Shown here: piece after piece, positions 1 to 6,644 of the stretch
Numbering within the stretch: position 1 is the first letter of the stretch
Layout: every line of letters begins with the position of its first letter
DNA from: Dysgonamonadaceae bacterium
GTDB taxonomy: Bacteria; Bacteroidota; Bacteroidia; Bacteroidales; Azobacteroidaceae
Length of the DNA: 9,445 bases
NCBI GenBank assembly: GCA_031258895.1
Contig: JAIRMF010000112.1
Location: 1-9,445, forward strand
Direction of reading: 5' to 3'
Translations under genes and position numbers: made by a program
The notes under the pieces: generated by a model
Told to the model about the DNA's origin: nothing
Database searches by the model: none
The model's input: only the letters and a program-made list of their open reading frames with translations

Positions 1-508
1 CCCGCCACACAGGCGCACTCCTGTACATCTCCTCCGAGCCGTGAGGAACACGAAGCGTAGCCCGACTCAAATCAACACCGTCAAATGTCGATGCAGGCAA
101 AGATACAGGATGCAGACACAGACAGTTAACGAGAGAAAGAGATTTGCAGTCGGCAAAAGCATAGCTGCCGATCTTTTCAACACCGCGCAGCAAAGTAATC
201 TCGGTCATATCTCTGCAACCGTAAAACGCCCAACAGTAAATACTGGTCACACTGTTTGGAATATCAACCGACGTCAAAGCAGTACAACCGGCGAAAGCAT
301 AATCGCCAACAGTGGTCACACCGTCTTCAATCACAACCTTCTCAATAAGCGGCAACCCGTCGCGCCACGGGACGTTCATTAGATAATAGTCTCTCATTTT
401 CCCGCGTCCTTTGATATGTAGGGTTTTTCCCGACAATTTCCATCTGAGGTTTCTTCCGCATGTTCTACGCGGAAACAGATTTTGTAAGAGTGAAAATGTT
501 GTTTTCAT
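1..508 (-). CDS. BspA-type leucine-rich repeat protein (LRR_5), 3' part beyond the window
   Basis: Reading the minus strand from the ATG at 506-508 gives 169 codons with no stop, running off the left edge. Residues 17-40 (CGRNLRWKLSGKTLHIKGRG and on) and the PW at 47-48 match the opening module of BspA-like proteins. Residues 54-125 carry LRR_5 repeats with the signatures IEKVVIEDGVTTVGDYAFAG, VTSIYCWAFYGC and VEKIGSYAFADC. The segment around 140-168 (FDGVDLSRATLRVPHGS..MYRSAPVW) looks like the capping unit that often ends such a domain. The start is the first ATG after an in-frame TAA and has an A-rich leader. These proteins are usually secreted adhesins or surface proteins, but the first 16 residues form no signal peptide, so this copy may be cytoplasmic or N-terminally eroded. 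Its function is unknown. The family call is firm; length and integrity cannot be judged from the part seen. Confidence 0.85.
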   Translation of the reverse strand, partial: MKTTFSLLQNLFPRRTCGRNLRWKLSGKTLHIKGRGKMRDYYLMNVPWRDGLPLIEKVVIEDGVTTVGDYAFAGCTALTSVDIPNSVTSIYCWAFYGCRDMTEITLLRGVEKIGSYAFADCKSLSLVNCLCLHPVSLPASTFDGVDLSRATLRVPHGSEEMYRSAPVWR

Positions 509-564
509 TGTTATTTTGTTACTTTGTTATTTCTTATTATTGATTTTGAATGCGTTTTAATTTT

Positions 565-626
565 GAGCAGTACATATGGAATTCCGAGTAGCACATATGG
601 AATTTCAAGCTGCACATGTAGGATAG
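565..626. repeat. Three tandem 21-bp degenerate repeats
   Basis: Copies lie at 565-585 (GAGCAGTACATATGGAATTCC), 586-606 (GAGTAGCACATATGGAATTTC) and 607-626 (AAGCTGCACATGTAGGATAG), with no spacers. Copies 1 and 2 differ at three positions; copy 3 is more diverged and one base shorter. The shared core is a CATATG-containing ACATATGGAAT, and CATATG is itself palindromic. The array begins 57 bases upstream of the LRR start codon, so it could bind a regulator, or it could be a mobile-element end or a decaying minisatellite. I do not recognise the unit. Confidence 0.75.
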
Positions 627-636
627 TTTTTTGGCT

Positions 637-653
637 GTCGAGCCGCGCTCGAC
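637..653. repeat. Perfect 7-bp inverted repeat (hairpin)
   Basis: The arms GTCGAGC (637-643) and GCTCGAC (647-653) pair perfectly around a three-base CGC loop. On the minus strand the stem is followed by A residues, not T, and on the plus strand by CTTAATA, so it lacks the T tract of an intrinsic terminator in either direction. It sits between the tandem repeats and the TG tract. Confidence 0.6.
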
Positions 654-664
654 CTTAATAGGTA

Positions 665-732
<68 letters not shown>

Positions 733-854
733 ATAAATTATTCCACACCGCCAAATATTTGACGTTAATAATTTCTAATAATCTGCAATTTGAAAAGAGT
801 ATCATTTATCAGATGTTGTGTTACTTCTCGCAAAAGTAGTGATTTTCTTTAATC

Positions 855-884
855 AAAAACCGCGAAGGAAAAATATCCTGCGCG
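855..884 (-). terminator. Probable intrinsic terminator of the 433-codon gene
   Basis: Twelve bases past the stop codon on the minus strand, CGCG (884-881) pairs with CGCG (864-861) and AGGA (879-876) with TCCT (869-866). One mismatch lies between the two helices and the loop is six bases. The stem is followed by GG and then TTTTT (859-855). The helix is short, but its position and T tract fit a Rho-independent terminator. Confidence 0.5.
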
Positions 885-896
885 CTAACCGTAATA

Positions 897-2198
897 TTAT
901 TCCTTCTCGTTCTCGAAATATTCATCGTCACTGTCGCCAAGCTGTATATATTCGGCAAGCAACTTGGAAAACTCCGAAGCCTGCTTCGACTCATCATAAA
1001 GCCAGTAAAAATCACCTATGCTGACCTGAAAATTCATGTCGAGTATCGATTCGCATCCAGCCTCAAGAAATATGCGCATGATGCGCTCGTCACTGCCAAT
1101 GTCCGAATTGATGAGCGTCTTAAGGTCGTCGATGGCAAGAAACGATATGTCATCCCGCTGCAAGCCGGTAAGTTCCGCAAGTTTGCGACCCTCCGGAGTG
1201 CCGGCATGAGTTATCAACAGAAAAGTGAGAATGACAAAAATCCCGTCCACATACATACCGACAAAATACCCTATCTTGATGTCGTAATAACAACACTCCA
1301 CAAGATAACGATCCTTCTCACGGATTATGTTGCGCTTCTTAATAAACGCATCGTGAATGAGCGACGGAACACTGCCGGGAAACATGCAACAGGCACGCTG
1401 CATAGTCCGATTCACAGCATGCTGCTGAATGTAGACCGGCACCTCCGTGTCGCCCGAAGAACCTTCGATACCAAGCAAACTGAGTGGAAATGTTGTCGGC
1501 GCAATGCTCGACTCGTTATACCTGTGCTTAACCTCTCCCGTACTGACAACCGGACGAACTTTGCCCCGTATCTCAACATGACGGACGTCAAGCGGGATAA
1601 GACCAAGCGTAATAATCTGGTAAAAAAGACCACCCGAATACTCCTCATTATCCGCCTCCTTACCCCTGTATTCCAAAGTATACTTATACAATGCCTGCTT
1701 GCCGAGATCACAGTAAGCATAACACGCATTGTTGACAATACACGCAAATTCCCATGCGTTGTTCTTGCTCCTCTCTTCCATATTGAGGCAAAAATCACTG
1801 AACTTCTCCCTCCACGAAGCGTATGGAGGACAACTGAAAATTACGCTCTCAAGAGGATTTATATAACGCCAGTAATCATGGAGGCTGACCGTTTTTTCCT
1901 TATCCGGCAACATCATGTCAAAGTACTTGTCCTTTATTTCATTGTCAATGTGGGTACGCAGAATCTTGACGAATCGTTTCGTAATCTTCGCCCCCGGCTC
2001 AACACGAATCTTGAATGCCGCAATACGGTTATCGTAAATAGCATCCATAGCCGGCTTCGGTAGCAGATCAAGGAGCGGCTCGCCATCAAAAATGTACGTG
2101 CACAAACGGCGTAACTGCTCGTAATACGCCTTCCTGTACTGCAAAGCCTGGAGCTTGATCTGTGTATGGGTCTTGGCTTTTTTCTTTTTCTTTGCCAT
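897..2198 (-). CDS. Uncharacterised protein, 433 residues
   Basis: I do not recognise a named family. The protein begins with a lysine-rich stretch (residues 3-9) and ends with an acidic tail (about 422-433). The C-terminal half carries the most family-like features: YIQQHAVNRTMQR (256-268), a histidine followed by spaced arginines; KDRYLVECCYYDIKIGYFVG (295-314); and ITHAGTPEGRKLAELTGL (329-346). Together they suggest a compact alpha/beta domain. Residues 307-331 are hydrophobic but contain charged or polar breaks and more likely form core strands than a membrane helix. No signal peptide is visible. The ATG is the natural start, with AT-rich DNA before it. A weak candidate promoter (TTTA at 2358-2355, 20 bases, TAATATTG at 2334-2327, minus strand) lies inside the kinase remnant upstream. 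The long open frame and coherent protein support a real gene; function is unknown. Confidence 0.8.
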   Translation of the reverse strand: MAKKKKKAKTHTQIKLQALQYRKAYYEQLRRLCTYIFDGEPLLDLLPKPAMDAIYDNRIAAFKIRVEPGAKITKRFVKILRTHIDNEIKDKYFDMMLPDKEKTVSLHDYWRYINPLESVIFSCPPYASWREKFSDFCLNMEERSKNNAWEFACIVNNACYAYCDLGKQALYKYTLEYRGKEADNEEYSGGLFYQIITLGLIPLDVRHVEIRGKVRPVVSTGEVKHRYNESSIAPTTFPLSLLGIEGSSGDTEVPVYIQQHAVNRTMQRACCMFPGSVPSLIHDAFIKKRNIIREKDRYLVECCYYDIKIGYFVGMYVDGIFVILTFLLITHAGTPEGRKLAELTGLQRDDISFLAIDDLKTLINSDIGSDERIMRIFLEAGCESILDMNFQVSIGDFYWLYDESKQASEFSKLLAEYIQLGDSDDEYFENEKE

Positions 2199-2222
2199 AT
2201 CAAATAAAAACTATTTCTATTG

Positions 2223-2455
2223 TCAATTCTCCTTATTGTTATACTTCCTTATGCCGAAGATAAATACCGATCCACCCTCCGGCCCGCTTTTCGCCCAAAT
2301 CGTTCCGCCATGAAACTTCAGGGAAACAATATTATAGACTGTACTCCTTCTCTATAAACCTGTTTTGAAAAACCACTATCTTGACGTGAAACAAAATTAC
2401 AACATTTTTCCGAGTTCCGTAGCTACATCCCAATTGAAATATCCCAAATTTTTCA
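2223..2455 (-). pseudogene. Remnant of a sensor histidine kinase (C-terminal HATPase_c domain)
   Basis: The last 37 codons before the TGA at 2223-2225 read YNIVSLKFHGGTIWAKSGPE and then GGSVFIF, matching the G2 box and end of the ATPase domain of hybrid or PAS-type kinases (compare the usual LGLxIVxxHGGxIWxxSxxGxGSxFxF). Upstream the reading switches frame: LGCSYGTRKNVVILFHVK and FQNRFIEKEYSL lie in another frame and resemble the strand before the G1 box (usually FxVKDTGIGI) and the F box (iFxRF). A third frame gives QDSGF exactly where the G1 box DxG is expected. In-frame stops (a TAG around 2348 in the YNIV frame, a TAA at 2332-2334 in the FQNRF frame) rule out a working protein. The H box, N box and sensor part are missing. 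The fossil ends 24 bases upstream of the 433-codon gene on the same strand. Its right boundary is approximate. Confidence 0.65.
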
Positions 2456-2488
2456 GCGAACGGCACAACATATCCGGAATTCATTGTT

Positions 2489-2519
2489 TTTGGATACCGG
2501 AATAATTGTCGTAACTTTG
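2489..2519 (+). promoter_or_regulatory. Bacteroidetes-type promoter of the purF-like gene
   Basis: TTTG at 2489-2492, a 19-base spacer and TAACTTTG at 2512-2519 match the Bacteroidetes primary sigma consensus (-33 TTTG, -7 TAnnTTTG) perfectly in sequence and spacing. Transcription should begin near 2525, leaving a leader of about 30 bases. This rules out the upstream in-frame ATG at 2484 as start, because it lies before the promoter elements. Confidence 0.85.
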
Positions 2520-2555
2520 CGCGGTAATTCACATCTCACCTTTTACCTTGGAACA

Positions 2556-4433
2556 ATGGAGCAACTCAAGCACGAATGCGGAATTGCATTGGTCAGGCTG
2601 TTAAAACCTATTGAATATTTCGTCGAAAAATACGGATCCTGGCAGTACGGACTGGATAAGTTGTACCTGATGATGGAAAAACAGCACAACAGAGGACAGG
2701 AGGGCGCCGGAATCGGTGTGGTTAACGCCACCGCAAAACCGGGAACAGAATACATATTCAGAGAGCGATCTACGGGTAGCGACGCAATCAGAGAAGTTTT
2801 CCTCAACGCCCACCGACAAATCCGAAACACTCCGCCAAACACACCTTACAACAACATTCCTTTCTGCGGCGAAGTTTATATGGGACACCTCAGATACAGT
2901 ACAACCGGACGCTCCGGAATAGCATACGTACATCCATTCCTGAGAAGAAGCAACTGGAGATCGAGAAGTCTGATGCTATGTGGGAACTTCAATCTGACAA
3001 ACGTAGACGAAATATTCGAACAACTGATCGAACAGGGGCAGCACCCGCGTATTTATTCCGACACGCTACTGATACTCGAAATGATGGGTTATTACCTCGA
3101 CCACGAAGTGCAGCACTTGTTCGAACTCTACAAAACAAAGTACCCAAACGGAGAGATACGAAACCGGCAAATAGCCGAAAACGTCGACCTTGCTCATATC
3201 CTGCGTAGTTCCGCATTGAACTGGGATGGTGGCTACGTCATCTGTGGCGTTACCGGAAGTACAAACATGTTTGCCATGCGCGACCCTAACGGAATCCGGC
3301 CTGCGTTCTACTACTACGACGACGAGATTGCCGTTGTCGCATCCGAACGACCCGTCATCCAAACCGTGATGAACGTAAAAGCGGAAGACGTCAAAGAACT
3401 CCCCGCCGGACACGCGTTCATCGTGAAACGAAACGGGATCGTCTCTCTTGAAGAAATCCTCGAACCACGCAAACAAACGCCGTGCTCGTTTGAACGAATC
3501 TATTTCTCACGCGGATCGGACAAAGATATATACCAAGAACGCAAAAAACTCGGACGGATGTTGCTCAATCCGATTCTGGATGCAATCGACGAGGATCTGG
3601 AACACACCGTCTTTTCGTTCATCCCAAATACGGCAGAGGTAGCATTCTATGGAATGATGGAAGGATTCGAACGACACCTCGACGAAAAGAAAAAAACATT
3701 TATCAAACAACTCGGTAACAATATTACCGACGAAGACCTCGACCGAATACTGTGTCTAAAAGTACGACAAGAGAAAGTAGCGCTGAAAGACATCAAGCTC
3801 CGTACATTCATTGCCGAAGGCGCAAGCCGCAATGACCTTGCGGCACACGTTTACGACATCACATACGGATCTATCTCTGCCGGAGAAGACAATCTGGTCA
3901 TTATCGACGACAGCATCGTGCGAGGAACAACACTAAAAAGAAGCATCATAAAAATCCTCGACCGTCTAAACCCCAAAAAAATCATCCTCGTATCATCCTC
4001 GCCGCAAATCCGATATCCGGACTGCTACGGCATCGATATGAGTAGCTTAGACGAATTTGTCGCCTTCCGTGCCGCAATTGCACTGCTGAAAGAGCGCGGT
4101 ATGCAGCAAATTATCGACGAAACGTACAACAAGTGTAAAGTCCAGGAAGAACTCCCCAAAGAATTTATCGTCAACCATGTAAAAGACATTTACTGTCCGT
4201 TCACACCGGAGGACATTGCCGGCAAAATCGCACAGATACTGACGCCAAAAGACATAAACGCCAAGGTGAAAATCGTTTATCAATCCATTGACGGACTGCA
4301 TGAAGCTTGCCCAAACCACTCCGGCGACTGGTATTTCACCGGCAACTACCCTACCCCGGGCGGAAACAAGATAGTATGTCGGGCGTTCATGAACTATTAT
4401 GAAAACAAGAAGGAAAGAAGCTACAAGAGTTAA
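2556..4433 (+). CDS. purF: PurF-family amidophosphoribosyltransferase, long Bacteroidetes form
   Basis: PurF makes 5-phosphoribosylamine from PRPP and glutamine, the first committed step of purine synthesis. The 625-residue protein has an N-terminal glutamine amidotransferase domain (about 8-300). Cys8 is the likely nucleophile and would be exposed by removing seven residues. RGQEGAG (46-52), GHLRYSTTG (110-118), SDT (168-170) and RDPNGIRP (242-249) follow. The phosphoribosyltransferase domain (about 310-515) carries the PRPP loop VIIDDSIVRGTT (448-459) and SSPQIRYPDCYGIDM (481-495). A C-terminal extension of about 110 residues follows. Canonical PurF is about 470-500 residues; this longer form is, from memory, a separate Bacteroidetes type found beside an ordinary PurF. 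The usual HNGNLTN is CGNFNLTN here (142-149). The start MEQLKHECG fits relatives and the promoter. The fold is certain; whether this copy is the main PurF is not, and the symbol marks the family. Confidence 0.85.
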   Translation: MEQLKHECGIALVRLLKPIEYFVEKYGSWQYGLDKLYLMMEKQHNRGQEGAGIGVVNATAKPGTEYIFRERSTGSDAIREVFLNAHRQIRNTPPNTPYNNIPFCGEVYMGHLRYSTTGRSGIAYVHPFLRRSNWRSRSLMLCGNFNLTNVDEIFEQLIEQGQHPRIYSDTLLILEMMGYYLDHEVQHLFELYKTKYPNGEIRNRQIAENVDLAHILRSSALNWDGGYVICGVTGSTNMFAMRDPNGIRPAFYYYDDEIAVVASERPVIQTVMNVKAEDVKELPAGHAFIVKRNGIVSLEEILEPRKQTPCSFERIYFSRGSDKDIYQERKKLGRMLLNPILDAIDEDLEHTVFSFIPNTAEVAFYGMMEGFERHLDEKKKTFIKQLGNNITDEDLDRILCLKVRQEKVALKDIKLRTFIAEGASRNDLAAHVYDITYGSISAGEDNLVIIDDSIVRGTTLKRSIIKILDRLNPKKIILVSSSPQIRYPDCYGIDMSSLDEFVAFRAAIALLKERGMQQIIDETYNKCKVQEELPKEFIVNHVKDIYCPFTPEDIAGKIAQILTPKDINAKVKIVYQSIDGLHEACPNHSGDWYFTGNYPTPGGNKIVCRAFMNYYENKKERSYKS

Positions 4434-4446
4434 AACCATTTCAAGG

Positions 4447-4461
4447 AAAGTTCCGAACTTT
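4447..4461 (+). promoter_or_regulatory. 15-base palindrome overlapping a possible -7 element
   Basis: AAAGTTCCGAACTTT is a perfect inverted repeat with 7-base arms around a single C. Its right arm runs into GAACTTTG (4455-4462), one base from the -7 consensus TAnnTTTG, 65 bases upstream of the FkbM gene. No TTTG is found at the -33 spacing, so the promoter is weak or needs an activator. The symmetric site could be an operator for a dimeric regulator. A hairpin with a CCG loop is also possible but would be weak. Confidence 0.3.
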
Positions 4462-4526
4462 GCACAGACTTCCCTATCGACGTTTAAGAAAAAGCAAATA
4501 AACCATACAGAACAACCCTCCTGCTT

Positions 4527-5447
4527 ATGAAAAACTATCCCAAACTAATGGCAAGCCGACTGAAATATTGGCGCAACCGCTTAAAATGCAGCGAGAAATA
4601 CTTACTGACACAGCAAATATTGCGCGAATTACGGAATAACACCCCGAAAAATATCTCACCCACAGAACAAGAACGAAAAGATTTCAGCAATTACCTCAGC
4701 CACCACTTAGCGGGAGGCATGACCCTCTCTTTATCCTCCGAATACCGATTTCGGAAAGTCAAAGTATCGGAGGACAGCAACAACGGTCTGCATTACGTAA
4801 CTACGGACACCGGCTACCGTCTTTATTTTAGGAGAAACATATCAAAGGCTCGCATCGAAGAGATGTACAACAACCTGTGCATGGAGCAAGACCAACGATC
4901 TCCACACAATTACTGTTTTAACGATCCGCAGTTCACCTCTCATTCTGTCCTTGCCGACGTCGGCGCATCGGAAGGCTTCTTTGCATTAAAGTTCATCGAC
5001 AGGATAAAGAAAGCCTACCTGTTTGAATCCGATTCAGAGTGGGCTGAAGCGCTGCATGCCACCTTTGAACCGTGGAAGGACAAAACCGTAATTGTCAACA
5101 AACTCGTATCCAACACAAACGACGACAACTGCACAACACTCGACAACTATTTTGGGCGAAACGAAAGGCCAACCGTAATCAAACTCGATATTGAAGGTTC
5201 GGAACAGGAAGCGCTTGAAGGGACAGCCGGACTTTTGCACACCGGCGTTGTCTCCGACTTCCTTGTCGCTACCTACCACCGCAGGGAGGACGCAGAAATC
5301 ATACCCGAAATCTTCAAAAACAACAACTACACCGTAAAACTCTCACCGGGATGCATACTACTGACATACAAAACAGGATTTGTACCTGGCGAACTCTTCG
5401 AATTCAGAAAAGGAATCTGTCATGCAAAGCGATGGAGCCAACTTTAA
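4527..5447 (+). CDS. FkbM-family SAM-dependent methyltransferase
   Basis: This 306-residue protein fits the Methyltransf_21 (FkbM) family, which mostly methylates hydroxyl groups of sugars, polyketides or other small molecules. The Rossmann core begins with VLADVGASEGFFALKF (141-156), the glycine-rich SAM motif I. AYLFESDSEW (163-172) follows, with the acidic residue expected to bind the SAM ribose, then TTLDNYF (203-209) and VIKLDIEGSEQEALEG (217-232), the most diagnostic FkbM signature. The first 130 residues are helical and charged and resemble nothing I know; no signal peptide or membrane segment is seen. The start has an A-rich beginning and lies 93 bases after the purF-like stop. Only 33 bases separate its stop from holB, so the two are probably cotranscribed. 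The substrate cannot be told from sequence, and no glycosyltransferases or polyketide genes are nearby to suggest one. Confidence 0.85.
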   Translation: MKNYPKLMASRLKYWRNRLKCSEKYLLTQQILRELRNNTPKNISPTEQERKDFSNYLSHHLAGGMTLSLSSEYRFRKVKVSEDSNNGLHYVTTDTGYRLYFRRNISKARIEEMYNNLCMEQDQRSPHNYCFNDPQFTSHSVLADVGASEGFFALKFIDRIKKAYLFESDSEWAEALHATFEPWKDKTVIVNKLVSNTNDDNCTTLDNYFGRNERPTVIKLDIEGSEQEALEGTAGLLHTGVVSDFLVATYHRREDAEIIPEIFKNNNYTVKLSPGCILLTYKTGFVPGELFEFRKGICHAKRWSQL

Positions 5448-5480
5448 TCATCAATCATCAACGACAAACAGGATAAAACC

Positions 5481-6644
5481 ATGCTCTTCGGAAACGTCAT
5501 CGGGCAACACGAAATCAAGCGACAGCTAACAAAATCGGCGCGCAGTGGAAATATCCCGCACGCACGAATGATCACAGGCAACGAAGGCACAGGAAAGCTC
5601 GCGATAGCAATCGCATATGCACGTTACCTCTGTTGTACCGATAGGAGCGAGGAAGATTCGTGCGGAAGATGCCCTTCATGCATCAAATTCAACAAGCTCG
5701 TTCACCCTGATCTACATTTTGCTTTCCCCATCATCAAAAACGACAAGAAGAAAAAGGAAACCTGTGACGATTACCTGAAGGAGTGGCGCGAATTTGTACT
5801 CAAAAACCCCTATTTCAATTATAATCGGTGGCTTGACTTCATTGACGCAGGCAACTCACAGGGATTAATCTACACTCGCGAGAGCGAAACAATAGTCCAT
5901 CGGCTAAATTTAAGAGCATACGAATCCGAATACAAGACCGTCATAATCTGGCTTCCAGAGAAGATGCACGAATTATGCGCAAACAATCTTCTGAAGATGA
6001 TCGAAGAGCCGCCCGCAAACACTATCTTTCTTCTCGTTTCGGAGGCTCCGGACATGGTACTCCCAACGATACGGTCGAGGACACAACACTTGCATGTACC
6101 GCCCATCGACAAGGAGGCGATAGGTGAGGAGTTGAAAAAACTTGCCGGCGCCGGAGGACAAACGTTCGATCAGACGGATATAAAACGACTGATCCGCCTT
6201 GCACGCGGAAGTCGCATCCGTCTGGAGGAGTTACTCGAAAATACCGACAGTAGCCGCGAATCTCTCGAACTGTTCAAATCAATAATGAGATCCGGCTGGG
6301 AGCGAAATATCCAGAAGATGCGCACTAATTCCGATAAGTTTGCAGCAATGGGACGCGAGCGGCAGAAAAAATTCCTCTCATACGCGAACAATTTCATCCG
6401 CGAGAACTTTTTTTTCAAACTCAACCTGCCTGAAATCAACTACCTCAACAAGGAGGAGATCGAATTCGCGGAAAAATTTTCCGAATACATCAACGAAAAC
6501 AACGTCATCTCCTTAATTGATGAATTTACTACCGCCGAACAGCATATAGAATCAAACGTAAATCCCAAGACCGTATTTTTCGATCTGTCGCTCAAGACGG
6601 CCATACTCATAAAAATCAAAATAAACCATGGACACAGAATATAG
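5481..6644 (+). CDS. holB: DNA polymerase III subunit delta' (clamp loader)
   Basis: Delta prime is the stator of the clamp loader that opens the beta sliding clamp and places it on primed DNA. The 387-residue protein begins with FGNVIGQHEIKRQL (3-16) and GNIPHARMITG (23-33), as in AAA+ clamp-loader subunits. The P-loop GNEGTGKL (33-40) has leucine where an active ATPase has serine or threonine, fitting a non-hydrolysing delta prime. A zinc module follows with cysteines at 51 or 52, 61, 64 and 67. HPDLHFAFPI (75-84) and the lysine-rich insert after it are, as I recall, usual in Bacteroidales HolB. NNLLKMIEEPP (168-178), LLVSEAP (184-190) and the sensor region SRT (199-201, usually SRC) complete the ATPase part; the helical C-terminal domain is poorly conserved. 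The gene overlaps ricT by 17 bases, which suggests translational coupling. Confidence 0.93.
   Translation: MLFGNVIGQHEIKRQLTKSARSGNIPHARMITGNEGTGKLAIAIAYARYLCCTDRSEEDSCGRCPSCIKFNKLVHPDLHFAFPIIKNDKKKKETCDDYLKEWREFVLKNPYFNYNRWLDFIDAGNSQGLIYTRESETIVHRLNLRAYESEYKTVIIWLPEKMHELCANNLLKMIEEPPANTIFLLVSEAPDMVLPTIRSRTQHLHVPPIDKEAIGEELKKLAGAGGQTFDQTDIKRLIRLARGSRIRLEELLENTDSSRESLELFKSIMRSGWERNIQKMRTNSDKFAAMGRERQKKFLSYANNFIRENFFFKLNLPEINYLNKEEIEFAEKFSEYINENNVISLIDEFTTAEQHIESNVNPKTVFFDLSLKTAILIKIKINHGHRI

Noticed and set aside
41..382. Plus-strand open frame of 113 codons
   Set aside because: It lies antisense to the LRR gene, whose minus-strand translation has clear BspA-type repeats.
565..626. CRISPR array
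   Set aside because: The repeats are directly adjacent with no spacers, only three in number and degenerate.
637..653. Intrinsic terminator
   Set aside because: The stem is perfect but no T tract follows it on either strand; the hairpin at 855-884 is a better terminator for the 433-codon gene.
739..748. DnaA box (TTATTCCACA)
   Set aside because: It has an extra base relative to TTATCCACA, and no cluster of similar sites is present.
1204..1278. Membrane helix in the 433-residue protein (residues 307-331)
   Set aside because: The stretch is broken by aspartate, lysine and glycine and is isolated; buried strands of a soluble domain explain it better.
1206..2063. Plus-strand open frame of 285 codons
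   Set aside because: It is antisense to the 433-codon gene and its protein has no domain-like features; the minus-strand frame is longer and coherent.
2332..2532. 66-codon minus-strand open frame taken as a small gene
   Set aside because: Its C-terminal half resembles histidine kinase sequence continued in another frame, so it is part of a pseudogene.
2484..2555. Upstream in-frame ATG adding 24 residues to the purF-like protein
   Set aside because: It lies before a perfect promoter (2489-2519), would not be transcribed from it, and the family starts at MEQLKHECG.
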